Source: Anaeramoeba flamelloides (Eukaryota; Metamonada; Anaeramoebidae). Taken from it: a stretch of DNA of 64,000 nucleotides. The notes beneath the pieces were generated by a model that had not been told where the DNA came from, searched no databases, and was given only the letters and a program-made list of their open reading frames with translations. The DNA lies in contig JANTQA010000032.1 in assembly GCA_027625915.1 (NCBI GenBank), positions 558,001 through 622,000 on the forward strand. Reading direction: 5' to 3'. Position numbers and translations under genes: made by a program. Shown here piece by piece: positions 45,599 through 57,228 of the stretch (the stretch's first letter is position 1; each line of letters starts with the position of its first letter).

Positions 45599-46441
45599 TA
45601 TTTTTCAAATAAATCTCTATATACTCAAATTAAAAATGTTAATTGAAGAAAACTTCTATATTTTAATAAAATAAAATAAAATAAAAATATCTTTTTCCCT
45701 TATTATTTTTAATACCAAACCTTTTTAATATAAATACAAAACCGATTTATTAAGTATTGGCCCCGAATTTGATATATTTTATCACATATTCTGACCAAAA
45801 AAACTTTCTAATTTTTAAATCAACAATATTTTTTCTAATTTTTGAAAAATAATTTATTTCTTTTCAAAATTTTGTTTTTCTTCATTTTTTTTTCTTTTCT
45901 TTTCTAGTCAATCTTTTTTTTTTAACCAAGAAAAGTGAAAACATATATCAGAAAAAAATATTTCCTTGGAAAAACAAGAGCATCAAGATAATCCAGAATA
46001 TACATAATATTTCGTATTTAAATATTTTGAGAATAAAAAATCTTATTTTGATCCCTTTTTATTTTACGTTCAGTGATAAAAAACACTTTATAAATATTTT
46101 AAAAATTTTGATTCTCCCTTTTTTTAGGTTTTTGATCTTATTTTTTATAATATATAAAACCTTTGGGCTTTATTTGTTTTTAATAATGAAAATATGAATT
46201 ATTGAAAAGATTTAATAATTTGTGTTTTTTGAATACTAAAAAAATATTTTTTTACTTTATTATTTTTGCACAGATATTATTTTTGAAATATTTTTGTTTT
46301 AAAAATTTTGAAAAAAAAATTTTATTTTACTAAAAAATAACGTGTTTAAAGAATAAACTGTTCAATAAAAATATACAAAGTAATATTTTTTAACAAAATA
46401 TTATTATTGACCTGAAGTAGGATAATTTAAAATTAGTTGAA

Positions 46442-47030
46442 TAAGGTATTTCCAAAAAAGTGGGGCTTTTTTTTTACATTTCATTAAAAATCACCTTTGT
46501 TAGTGAAAATATTCATTAATTGACATTTACAAATTATTTTTAATAGTAATAACAATTGAATAAATGGCTAAGATATTTATTTCAAAATATCTTCAACAAA
46601 ATATTTCCAAAAAATGAAAAAACAAAAATAGCACTTTTTTTGGAGAAAACAATGCAGGACCAATTTCAATAAAAAAAATTAAATATTGAAATGGTCCAAA
46701 TATTTTTTTAAACAATAAAAATGCAGTTATATGTTTTCCAATTCTATTTGAAATTTTGCTGTGATTAAACAAGTTATGGAAACAGTTTTTTCAATCGAAA
46801 AGAAAATAATCAACACCAATTTTCACCACTAAAAAAAATCAGATTAAATCGAGAACATAAAATTTAATATCTTTAATTTATTTAATACAATACTAATAAA
46901 CAAATCGAAATAGTATCAAGAATCTATAAATGATGGTTAAGGATTTTGGTTGTTTAATAAATTTTTGAAGATTGCGTTTAAAAGATATCTTTTAAAACAA
47001 ATTCGTCCCACTTTATTGGAAATAACTTAT
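46442..47030. mobile_element. Foldback-family element, second copy
   Basis: Ends are inverted: TAAGGTATTTCCAAAAAAGT at the left and the complement of TAAGTTATTTCCAATAAAGT at the right. The interior (AAAATGAAAAAACAAAAATA, then TTTTTTTGGAGAAAACAATG, CAATTTCAATAAAA, TTTTTTAAACAATAAAA) follows the right arm of the intron element at 9864-10330. It is about 590 bp and non-coding. Target duplication is unclear (TA possible). Confidence 0.75.
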
Positions 47031-47850
47031 ATAAACACATAAATTCTTTTAAAAAATGATAGGATATAAAAACAAAGCCTTTAAATCATTAATTGGAAAT
47101 TTCCTCGGAGTTTATTGAGATTTCCAAAACGCTGTAAAAGGAAAAAAAAAAAAAAAAAAAAAAAGAAGAATTTAAATTCTTCATCATCTCTCTTCATAAC
47201 TGGAAGTATCTTTGTAGCACCGAGACAATTTAACTCAACAGTATTTAAACTTTATAAGAATAAGAAACAAGTATTTGAGAATTTGTTCCAAAATTTACAA
47301 TTTTCAATTTTAAGATTATTTTTATGAAAAAAAAGTGTTTAATTCAAAATAAATCACTTTATTGATGATTTTTTCCCAACTTTTTAGTATCTCTGAATTT
47401 TTTTCTTTTATTTATAAAACAAAGTTCCCCTAAATGATTTCAACTTGGAAAATTCAATTGGAAATAGTACTTAGAAACAAAAATATATCAATTCAATATA
47501 TTTAAAAAATTATCAAAAATTGAAAAAACAAACTCTTTTTTTTTGATTAAAAAATAAACGTTGATTTACCATAAATAACAATTTTGCTATAATCACATAT
47601 AATATGAATTGTATAATTTTGGGTTTCTAAAATTTAAAAATTAACACCAAGCCCCCAATCTTTTTGAAGAAGTGTAAATTAGTAAAAGGAAAATTGTCTG
47701 AAAATAAAAGTTATTTTATTTCAAAAATAAGCTTTAAACATAACACAAAAGAAAAATTATTTTTATTTTTAATTCTATCTAAAATGATTAATTTCAAAAA
47801 GTTTTCAACTCGAAAAATATGAGGTAAGTGCAAATGTAATGCGTTTGTAC

Positions 47851-47886
47851 GTATATACATACATACATACATAGATACATACATAT
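47851..47886. repeat. ATAC tetranucleotide microsatellite
   Basis: TATATACATACATACATACA followed by TAGATACATACAT, just downstream of the Rab stop codon. Confidence 0.95.
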
Positions 47887-47916
47887 CTGAATGAATCATT
47901 ATTATATTTTCAATTA

Positions 47917-50900
47917 TTAACAACATCCAGACTTTGATTGCTCTTCGGATGAATGTAATCTAATTGATTCATTCCCACCCTTTTCATCTTTCATTAAATA
48001 ATCTTGTGCAATTATTGCAAATAACTTATTTACCCCAATATCTTCTTTAGCACTTGTTTCACATGTTTTGAACTTATTTTTTTGTGCAAAGTTCATTACT
48101 TCTTGTTGAGGAATATCCCAATCCTCATCGGAAGAAATAAGATCAACTATAGATTTTATGAATAAATAAAAAAAAAAAAAATGTATTTATTTAAAATAAT
48201 TAAATCAGGAATTAGAATTATATCAGAAGAAAATTATTAAAGTGGATTAGATGCGATTTTAATCACAAAAGAAACATAATTGATAGCTACTCATTATGAA
48301 TTAAAATAAACAAAATAACAAAAAAAATCGCCACACATATAAACACCCCTTTTGATTTATTTTTACTCATGATCATTTCACAAATTTTAAACAAAAACAT
48401 GAATAATTATTTCAGAAAACAAAAATAATAATAATAATTATTATAGAAATTATTTATCAAAAATATCAATGTTGATAAAAAATAAAACAAGTTTTTTTTA
48501 TTGAAAATTAAAATCTGTACAAAAGTAATTTGCAGACTTAAAGAGGTACAATTTTTAATTAAAAGTTTTTTTAGTCGTTGATAAAACATATTATTATTTC
48601 TATGGGCTAATGGCTTGAAAACTTTGATTTTTAATCGAATGAAAGATTTATTCTTTTTCCCCCCCCCCCCCCCCCCACTTTTTTTTTAGTTTATTATACA
48701 TTTATTTATTTTTTCTTTTAGAAAAAATAGTAAGCTTACTTCTCTGAAAAATAAAATCAATTAATGAAAATGAAAATTTGTTCTTAGATAACGAAAAAAA
48801 AATGAAAATTTAAATTTGATGGTTGGTGATCTTTGAAATTTGGTTTAGTAGGTGTTAAGTTCCCACAAATGTGCAAAAATGTTTTTTTAATTTTTCATGA
48901 TTTTTTCATTAATGGTGATACTTTTTTGGCATGCGTAAAAGGACCAGGAAACTTGGCAATATATCCTATGTTTTAAGTAACAATCTCTTACATTTATATC
49001 ACCATTGAAGATGTTTGGGTTTGTACATTTTGGAAAAAGTATTTTCAATTTTCATTTGATGTTTCTCCTACAAACATCTTACTTTGCCTTTTTAAATGCA
49101 ATAGAATGACATTATAAACATGAAATATATTGATCAAGTTTCCCGAAACTTGTGCGCTTACCCCAAAAGTATCATAATTAATAAAAAAATCACAATTTTA
49201 TCAAAAAATCATGAAAAATCAAGGAAACATTTGTGAACATGTGTATTGGAAATTGAAATTTAAAAAAAAAAAAAAAATTGGTTTTTGTGTTTTGGAGTTT
49301 TTTTTTTTTTGATTGGCCGAAGTTTGAAGATTCTCAGTAATTTCTAACTTTTTTCAGAATTCCTCTTTAAAATTAGATCAAAAAAAAAAAAAAAATTGTG
49401 ATTATAAACATATTAGTGAAAAGATGATTCATTAATTAATTTATTGATTTGCTCTTAAAATTCTCATATTGCCGATTATTTCTAATGTTTTCAACCAGAA
49501 CAAAGCCCAAAAAAATGTTTTATGTTTTTTTTTTTTTCAAATTCCATCGATTGTAAACCTTTTAACAAGTGTTTCAATTTAAAAATAAGTTAGTAATGAA
49601 ATTTCAAAAAAAAATTTTTTTTAGATTGCTCACTTGAGGTTTCTTTTTTAAGAAATCCAAAATTGAGTTGTTTCAAAACCTTTTTGTGAACTAAAGGGGA
49701 TTAGAAAAAATTTAAAAGTCAAAATTCAGAAAAATAAAAAATAGCAAATGAAACTAAGGAGAGAAAATGATATTGAAAGGAATTGGTTAAAAAAAATCAT
49801 TAATTTACTAAACTGAAATTTAAAATTGTTCACGCAATCAAACCAGTTAAAAGAATCACAATAATGCAATTTCATTCAGTTTAGAAATAATTTTAATTTT
49901 TGGGAAATATTTGTAAAATTTTTTAATTTTTTAGTTTTTTTGTTTTTAGTTTTCCAATTATGTTATAGTTTACTTTATATTAGAAACTTTTTCGAATGAT
50001 CAAAAATTAGTTATATTTGAGTTTTTTTTTGTTGAAAAAAAAAAAATAAAAGTATTTGATTATATCAAATCATTTAATCGATTAATAATTGTTGGGGAAA
50101 TTTTTTGAATGTTAAAAACCATTTTTTCATTTTTCATTCCTGTTTTATTTTCATTTCCTTTTTTAATAGTTACCTAATCTGTTTTATTTGATCAGGAAAT
50201 TTTTTCTCAATGGTTGATAAAAGGTTAAAGTTGAGTTTAGCTAAATAGAAAAATCACATAAGATTAGTTGATGGTATCTAATCATTTGATCGGGCAATAT
50301 TTGTTAATGGAATTTCAACAAATTTCAAAATAATTTTTTTTGTTGTGCTCATTTCAAATTTTGGATATACAGATTTTGATTTTTTTGTTTTATCTCTTTT
50401 CTTTTATTTGGATAAAAATGATTACATATAAAAACATGAATATTGAGTAACTTAAACCTGATTTAATATTATGTTTAGAAAAATACAATAAATTATGCTA
50501 TTTTAGAAAACTAAATTGGGTTTAAAACATTTCTAATGGCCGTATCTAGGCACTCTAATTGTATCTAGAAACTCTTCGAATTAGAAGACACGAATTTGGT
50601 CACTACAAAATTCGCTCATTACCAGCTGATGTGTTTTGTTTTTACATTTAACCCTTGGCAATAAATACCCACTGCAAAATTTTTAGCATAACTTTTTTTT
50701 TTATTTTGATTTAGAATTATTTATTTTTTATTTTGTGGGTATTCTAATTTATATAAAATTGTTAACATTTCCATTAGTATGTAATTCTAATTTATTATTT
50801 TTCAGAAAATTTGGTTTAGAAGATTTTTTTACAAAAATTTAATTTTAGTGTATTAAAAATTTTGAATTGGAGTTTACAATTATTGAAATTAACACTCGAA

Positions 50901-52122
50901 ACAAAAATAAACATAATAAAAAGAAGAAAATTTTTGAAAATTACAAATAAGATCAATAAATAACTCATTTTTTTTTTGATTTTTTCTTGATCTATTTTTT
51001 AATTTTTATCTTTTTTCATAATTCTTTGTAAAATAAATTATTCTCTGATAAATTTAATAATTCTTTTCTGTAAAATCGTGATTTTGATATTAACAAAGAA
51101 ATGTTTTTTATGTCACAATTCAGATTATTCAAAGCACTCAAAATATAACATATTTATCTTTCCACCTCAAAAAATATATCTTGATTAAAAAACAAATCCA
51201 TTCAAATATAATTTTTATGGTCTACAATCAAATGTCTTGAGGTAGGTGTTTTACCAACAATAATTTTGTAACACAACAGTCAACTTTAATTTGATTTCGG
51301 AATTCTTTTTAGAAAAGTGCTGATAAGCCGAGAAGAATAATTTTTCGGCTTTTGAAAAAAGAAAAAAAATTAAATGAATTACATACTTTTTGTTGCAACA
51401 AGATATATTGAACAACGAGATTCTGTTTCTCTCAGTTCTTTGATCCAAAATTTGACTTTTTCATAGCTTGATCTTTTTGTGGGATCTAAGAATGTTTTGT
51501 TCCATGTTTATTAAATGGGATTTAGGTATGATAGGAAAAAGAGGTTAATAAAAGAGTTGGATTATGAACAAGAAATCAAAAAAAAAATAAAAAATGTAGC
51601 TTTACCAAAACAAAGAATTGCAGAAGAGGCTTTTCGGTAATACATTTTTGTAAGAGACTGATACCTTTCTTGTCCAGCAGTATCCTAAAAATTTTAAATT
51701 TTATTTATGTTGGTTTTTTTGTTTTTTGTTTTTTGTTTTTTGTTTTTGTATTGTTAATACACAAGAATGACCCAAGAGTTGTTGGCTTTAAAAATTACAA
51801 AGTCACTCAAATTTGTTTCTTAATAATAAAGGAAAAAATAAAATATTTACCCAAATACCCATCACTACTTGCGATCCTCGAACACCAATAGTTTTCAAAC
51901 CAAAAGAAACGCCAACTGTCTAAAAAATTGTTAAGAGGAAGAAAAGTTCAACACTAATAAGCCAAACGAAAAAGTTGTGTGGATGTAAAAGAAAGCTAGG
52001 GTTGTTACTTGTTTGGGATCCTTCGCAAATTTATTATTTACAAATCTCTCAAATAAGGAAGTTTTGCCAGCATTAGAGTCACCCAACAAAACAACCTTAA
52101 AGTCAACTTTCATAGTAGACAT
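47917..52122 (-). CDS. Rab-family small GTPase, 5 exons
   Basis: Exons are 52122-52009, 51919-51851, 51684-51606, 51485-51387 and 48146-47917, giving 196 residues; all junctions are GT...AG and keep phase. G1 is LLGDSNAGKTS (Rab P-loop), the effector region contains TVGVSFGLKTI, G3 is IWDTAGQERYQSLT, G4 is TKID with its codons split across the 3.2 kb fourth intron, and G5 is ETSAKED. The protein ends SKSGCC, a double-Cys geranylgeranylation motif for membrane anchoring. The WDTAGQERY word is diagnostic of Rab over Ras or Rho. Such proteins recruit effectors to specific membranes in vesicle traffic. The subfamily (Rab5/21/22-like by the switch region, but with unusual SFGLKTI) is not settled. 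The start could also be the Met at residue 4 (MKVDFKVV). Intron 4 carries a foldback, a GATCGATCAA element and a poly-C tract. Confidence 0.9.
48659..48676. repeat. 18-nt poly-C tract in Rab intron 4
   Basis: A pure C18 run followed by ACTTTTTTTT inside the long Rab intron; it is G18 on the transcribed strand. Confidence 0.97.
48862..49240. mobile_element. Foldback (MITE-like) element in Rab intron 4
   Basis: The left arm has CACAAATGTGCAAAAATGTT, TTTTTCATGATTTTTTCATT, GGTGATACTTTTTTGGCATG and GGAAACTTG. The right arm has the complements (CAAGTTTCCC, CCCCAAAAGTATCATAATTA, AAAAAATCATGAAAAATCAA, GGAAACATTTGTG). Arms are about 100 bp with an interior of about 170 bp. Non-coding. Confidence 0.75.
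50200..50900 (-). repeat. Dispersed GATCGATCAA element in Rab intron 4
   Basis: Read on the minus strand it carries the same words as at 55760-56345. On the plus strand these appear as AGGTTAAAGTTGAGTT, TTAGTTGATGGTATCTAATC, TTTGATCGGGCAATATT, GGAATTTCAACAAATTT and, further right, TTTTTAGCATAAC, TTAACATTTCCATTAG and TTAAAAATTTTGAATTGGAG. Copies at 62270 and 63470 share this order. Confidence 0.65.
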
Positions 52123-53067
52123 TTAAAAGTCAATCAAAATTACAAAAAGTGAAAAAATAAATATTTAAAATCTCTTCAAAAATCTAATTTCATTTAATGA
52201 TGATTGAAAAAAAGAATACTCTTTATTTTTTTTATTATTGAAGAAGTGTAAATTATACTCTAGCTGTACTTATTCCTAAAACCCCCTTTCAGGAAATTGA
52301 AGTTAAAATCAGAGATATCACGTTTATTATTTAATAATGAAACTAATTTCAAACAATGATATCCATAAAATTTATTCCTTAAGATTTTTTTCTTTTAATT
52401 TATTTTGAAATATTAATTTATCATTATCCTAGGAATTACAGACTCATGAAAAATGATCCATCTTTTCTATTACTTTTCTTCTGTTCAGGCTTTTAACAGA
52501 AAATACACAATTTATTTGAGTTTTTTCGAATTACATAGTAATATCTATTTAGGTAGTTAGTAAATGATCTGAATTATCGAATTCTTGAGCTTTGTGAATA
52601 CCTAAATAAACCCTATTTCAAAATAAGTGAACCTTTAAAAATCAAATTTTGAAAATAAATATTTTTATAAATTGAATTTATCTATTATAATTAAAAAATT
52701 ATTATTTTAATATTAAGTACTTATCATTCGAAATATTTGTTTTTTGCCATAAAATAAAAAAAAAAAAAGTAAATAAAAAAAAGTAAATAAAAAAAATAAA
52801 TATATTAAGGCAATTTATTATTATTTTTAGTTTATTTTTGATAAATAAATATTTGTTTTTGATTTTTTATTATTTTAAAATATTCTGTGGAGTTTCGTGA
52901 ATGGCCGATAAGCGTTATTGTATTATTAAGTTTTTATTAATTTTTGTTTTTGTTTCGTGAGTGTTCTAGGTTTTTTTGAGTTTTTCTATTTTATTTGTGA
53001 AGTGTTCTAGTTTTTTTTTGAGGTTTTCTAATCAAAGCAAAACAAATAAAAAAAAAGCCTAAATGCG

Positions 53068-53136
53068 GTTTTTTATAATTGAAAAGAATAGAGTAAAATC
53101 ATGATTTTCGCCTGATTCTTTCTAATTCTTGAAAAA
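53068..53136. repeat. Hairpin module, copy 10
   Basis: Left half GAAAAGAATAGAGTAAAATC, right half GATTTTCGCCTGATTCTTTC, flanked upstream by TTCTAGGTTTTTTTGAG words of the GTTAGG family (52965-53040). Confidence 0.75.
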
Positions 53137-54850
53137 ATATCAACACTTCTCGTCCATATAATTCAACAATACATTATAATTTTAATTTTAAATTCCCTTT
53201 TTAAGAAGTTTTAAATTCTTTGAATTCCAATTAATTTTAAAAAAGTGTAAATTTATTTTTGTTTCAAATTTTATGAAAAAGTATATAAAAAAAAAATTTA
53301 AAAGTTTTAATGTTATTTAATAATATAATTAAATACTTGACTATTTAATTTCTTTTTTTATAAAGTATAAATTATCTGAACTAGAATTAATTTTATTATT
53401 TATTCATTGATTGAATTTTCTGAATTTTTCTACTTAAGGATGAGATGATTTTTTTTTAATTTATTTTTTATTTAATTTTTTTTTTCAATTTGTGGAATTA
53501 CTATATTTTCAATTCTAAATTATGTTTTTTTTAAATAGTTATTGGTCTATTTTTGGTTATTTTATACATTTCAGTAAAATATGAATCAATCCAATATTTT
53601 AAATAATTTATAGTTTTTAATTCATAATTAATAATTTCTAATCCAGATTTTAATGTAAATTAATAAAAGAATCAAATAATCTTAGTTTTAAACTTTTATT
53701 CAGGGAATTTTTATTGAATAATTGTTTACAGTTGTTATATGTTTCTTTATATTTCTTCAAAAGTATAAACTATGTGTAAAATGTTAAAGAAATAAAAGCC
53801 TAAATATTTTAAAATTTTAAAATCTGTTAAAATAAAAAAAAAATAGTTTTTAATAAAAAACTAGAAATTATAATAAATATATAAAAAATAAGGATAATAA
53901 ATGTTCCTTTATTGATACTAGTTTTTGTACTTCCATATTATCAAATTTGATTATTGGATAATTAACAAAATATAAATCTTAGACTGAGTAAAAAATTTGA
54001 TAAATTGTATTTATTATATCCGAAAATTTTGATTTTGGGTATCTAAAACACATATTCAAAATATTTATATCAACCTTCAAAAATTTTAATTTTTTTATAA
54101 GTTTTAATAAATAATTTTTTGCAAATAATAAAATTTGGAAGGTAAAATTATATACATTCATCAAACTATCAATAAGAGATATACCAATGTTATATTTCAT
54201 ATTATTAATTAGAATGTTTTATAATATAAAAATTAGCAACTATATAAACTCCAATTTTGACAATCTAGAATAAAATGTATAAAATATCACACCAAGAAGA
54301 AAATTCAAAAATAAAGGAAAATTACTAATTCTTCAAAAATGTAACTATCAATTATTAGATTCCAATTCCCATTTACAATTTTGAAAAATAAAAAAATTGA
54401 ATAAAAGTATTTGCTTTTTTGATTAAAATGCTTTCCTCTAATTTAAATAATACTCAATGAACCAATATATATATATATATATATATATAAGCTCGATTTC
54501 ACTCAAATGGGCCCAGTTAAAAATGAAAAAGTCACTTTATTTTATAGAATCAACCAGACTTAGATTGTTTAGAAATACGAGAAATAATATAATTCATATA
54601 AAAGTTGATAATCATAAAAGAAAACCCTGAAAAAACCATAAATTTCAAAAAATAAAAAATGTTTTAAAATTTTTTGGGCCCCATTCATTGGAATGTATAG
54701 TGAAAAATTCTCAATTTCCTTAGGAAATTAAAATTGTTGAAAATAAGATTTTTGACCTGAAAATCAAGGAATTTTAAAAGAACATACAAAACCTAACTTA
54801 TCTGAATGTTAATAAGGTTTTTCAAACAATTTTTTTTTTTGCAAATTTAA

Positions 54851-54855
<5 letters not shown>

Positions 54856-54902
<47 letters not shown>
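54856..54902. repeat. 47-nt poly-A tract
   Basis: The longest homopolymer in the window, in intergenic DNA. Its length in the assembly may be unreliable. Confidence 0.9.
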
Positions 54903-54907
<5 letters not shown>

Positions 54908-55141
54908 AAGCAAAAAACAAAAAAAAAAAATTACAAAATGAGAAAAAATGATTCTGATCTATAAATTGAAAATTTCATTTAAGAATAATACTGAAATAAA
55001 CTCCTAGAATGTGTTCTATCTCTTCAATAAAATTGACCCCTTTGACTGAAAAAGATTATATATATATATAAACCATAAAAAAACCAAAACAATTAATAAA
55101 GATAAGAAATCCTAAAAACAAAACAAAACAATATAATACTA

Positions 55142-55304
55142 CATTCAGTTCCACTTTTAAGACACAAACTTTGAAAATTTACCCAAAAAAAAAAACTCAA
55201 ATTAAGGCCCAAAATTCAGATTCTAGTATAATAAGTTAAAAAAAAAAATCCAAATTTTATGCTTAATTTGTGATTTTTTTGTGCCTTAAATTTGAAACTG
55301 ACTC
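55142..55304. mobile_element. Diverged Tc1/mariner-like MITE copy
   Basis: Begins CATTCAGTTCCACTTTTAAG and ends GAAACTGACTC with TA on both sides (55140-55141, 55305-55306). It keeps ACACAAACTTT, ACTCAAATTAAGGCCCAAAA and GTGCCTTAAATTT. It is shorter (163 bp) than the 197-198 bp copies, so it carries a deletion and more substitutions. Confidence 0.8.
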
Positions 55305-55759
55305 TATTAATTAAATATCCGAATATATGGTCTATTGATATGATATATTGAGGTGACGATTCTTATTTTACAAAAAAGTATTTTAATGAGAAATAATATG
55401 ATTTGGATCATTTCTTTGTTACAATTATACCAAATACAAAGATTATTTTTTGTATGACAGTTAAGAAAACAATTAATAAGGTTTATTTTTTGTTCTAATT
55501 CTCAAAAGATTTAAATTATGTGAACTAAAATGATTGTGAAATTAAACATAATATAACACACAACAATTAGAGTAGACACTGTTTTTATTCTTGATAATAG
55601 TTAAAAAATAATTCTGGTGATATTTTAATTATGTTACAAGCATGATAGTATTATCACAAAAACTTTTGGTTCAAGTTTATTTTCTGAAATATAATATTCA
55701 TTAAAAAAAAATAAAAATGTACTTTTTATTATTTTTCTAATTAAAAAAAAAAAAATCTT

Positions 55760-56345
55760 TATTAGGGATTACGTAAACCCCAATTAAAAATTTTTAACAT
55801 ATCAAAATTATTTTTTTTTGAAAAAAAAAAATTATTTAAACAATACAAAATAAATATCAAATTAGAACCATTTACTAATTGATAATTTAACAATTGTTTA
55901 TAAATTACAATACTCATAAAAAATAAAAATAAATAATTATCAATAAAAATAAAGGGTGTGTTAAAAATTTTACAGAGAACAAAAAAAAAATTCATTATTA
56001 AATTTGTTTTTATTACATTAGGAATATTGATCGATCAAATGTTAGATACCATTAAATAATTTAATTTGAGTTCTTCTGTTTCGAACAACTCAACTTTAAC
56101 ATAATATCAATTGTTGAAAAAAAAATTTTCGATCTAAATAAAAAAGTTCGGTAATTCAATAAATTAAATGAAAAAAAAACTAAAAAATGAAAAAAATGAT
56201 TTTCATATTTTACAAAAATCAAAATTATTTCCAATTTGAATGAAATTATTTTGGTGTGATTGTTTATACCGTGTTAACTATGTGGAAAATTTTGAATTTT
56301 AGTTTATATAATATTGGTATTGATGATATTTTTAAAATTGTGGGA
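55760..56345 (+). repeat. Dispersed GATCGATCAA element, long copy
   Basis: Starts near GTAAACCCCAATTAAAAATT and contains TTAGAACCATTTACTAATTG, ATTACAATACTCATAAAA, GTTAAAAATTTTACAG, ATTGATCGATCAAATGTTAG, TTTGAGTTCTTC, GAACAACTCAACTTTAAC, CAAAATTATTTCCAATTTGA and AAAATTTTGAATTTTAG. It is the fullest forward copy, about 0.6 kb. No coding frame. Confidence 0.7.
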
Positions 56346-57228
56346 AAACATATTTTTTGAAGATGCTTCTAAAGTGACTGGTATGAAATATATAATTTAT
56401 TGTATCTTTTTAAAATATTGACTAAAAGACAAAAATTCACCTAATTTTATTTTTTCTCATTTTTTATCATTAAAACCTCTTCAAAATATTCACAGAAATT
56501 TTTAATCTTTGGTTTTATACACTTGATCCAAAGATAGATTCAATTGAAAGGATTTGTTCATTAAGATTTAAACTTTACTATTAAAAAAAAAAAAAAGTTT
56601 CTAAAATGGAAAAGTTAGATTTTTTAAATTTCGGTCTTCGCAAAATAAAAATCCAGTTCACTAAATTCTATTTTCCTTAATGTTATTTTCTGAATTCTTC
56701 TCGGTTATGCTTGAGACTTTTTTTAAAAATATCTATCCCCAAAAAGAGAAAAAAATGTTTAATATTCATAATTTGTACGAAAAAATTTTGTAATGTATTG
56801 ACAAGTTTACCCCTTTTAATAATCCATCCAACTCACTTAGAGAAATACCTATAAAGTTTCAAAGTTTTTGTTAAAAAAAAATACAAATTTATGAAAAAAA
56901 AAAAAAAAATTAATACATCAATTTTTATAAATGTAGACTAAAAACAAAATTTGGAAATTAATTATTTATTATTTATAAAATATGTAAAAGCAGACTGAAG
57001 ATTGATCGAAAAAAAAAAATAAAAATAATAATAATAATTAAATGAAGATCAATTAAATCTAAAATATAATAATGTTTACTAAATTAACAAAGAATTTAAT
57101 AATTTTTTTTAAAAAATATGCCTTTTTGAATAGAAAAGAAAGAATGGTAAATAGATTTATAATTAGAGAAAAAAGAGGAACATGAATATTTGACAAAATA
57201 AAATTTCTAGTATTACAAAAAAAAAAAA

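Larger units (their letters stand above)
42845..47916. other. Intergenic AT-rich region between eEF2 and the Rab gene
   Basis: No gene is supported. It holds two hairpin modules (43199-43460), a poly-C tract (44811-44827), a TA microsatellite (45569-45595), a foldback element (46442-47030) and an ATAC microsatellite (47851-47886). Adjacent minus-strand frames (about 44514-44730 and 44231-44467) are open but low in complexity; see findings. Confidence 0.5.
52123..57228. other. Intergenic AT-rich region between the Rab and PP6 genes
   Basis: No gene is supported. It contains a hairpin module (53068-53136), a TA microsatellite (54465-54490), a 47-nt poly-A tract (54856-54902), a diverged MITE copy (55142-55304) and a GATCGATCAA-family element (55760-56345). 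The frames at 53979 and 55762 are low-complexity; the latter lies in the repeat. Confidence 0.5.

Noticed and set aside
47711-47926. 71-residue minus-strand frame near the Rab stop
   Set aside because: It lies downstream of the Rab stop over the ATAC microsatellite and has no coding pattern.
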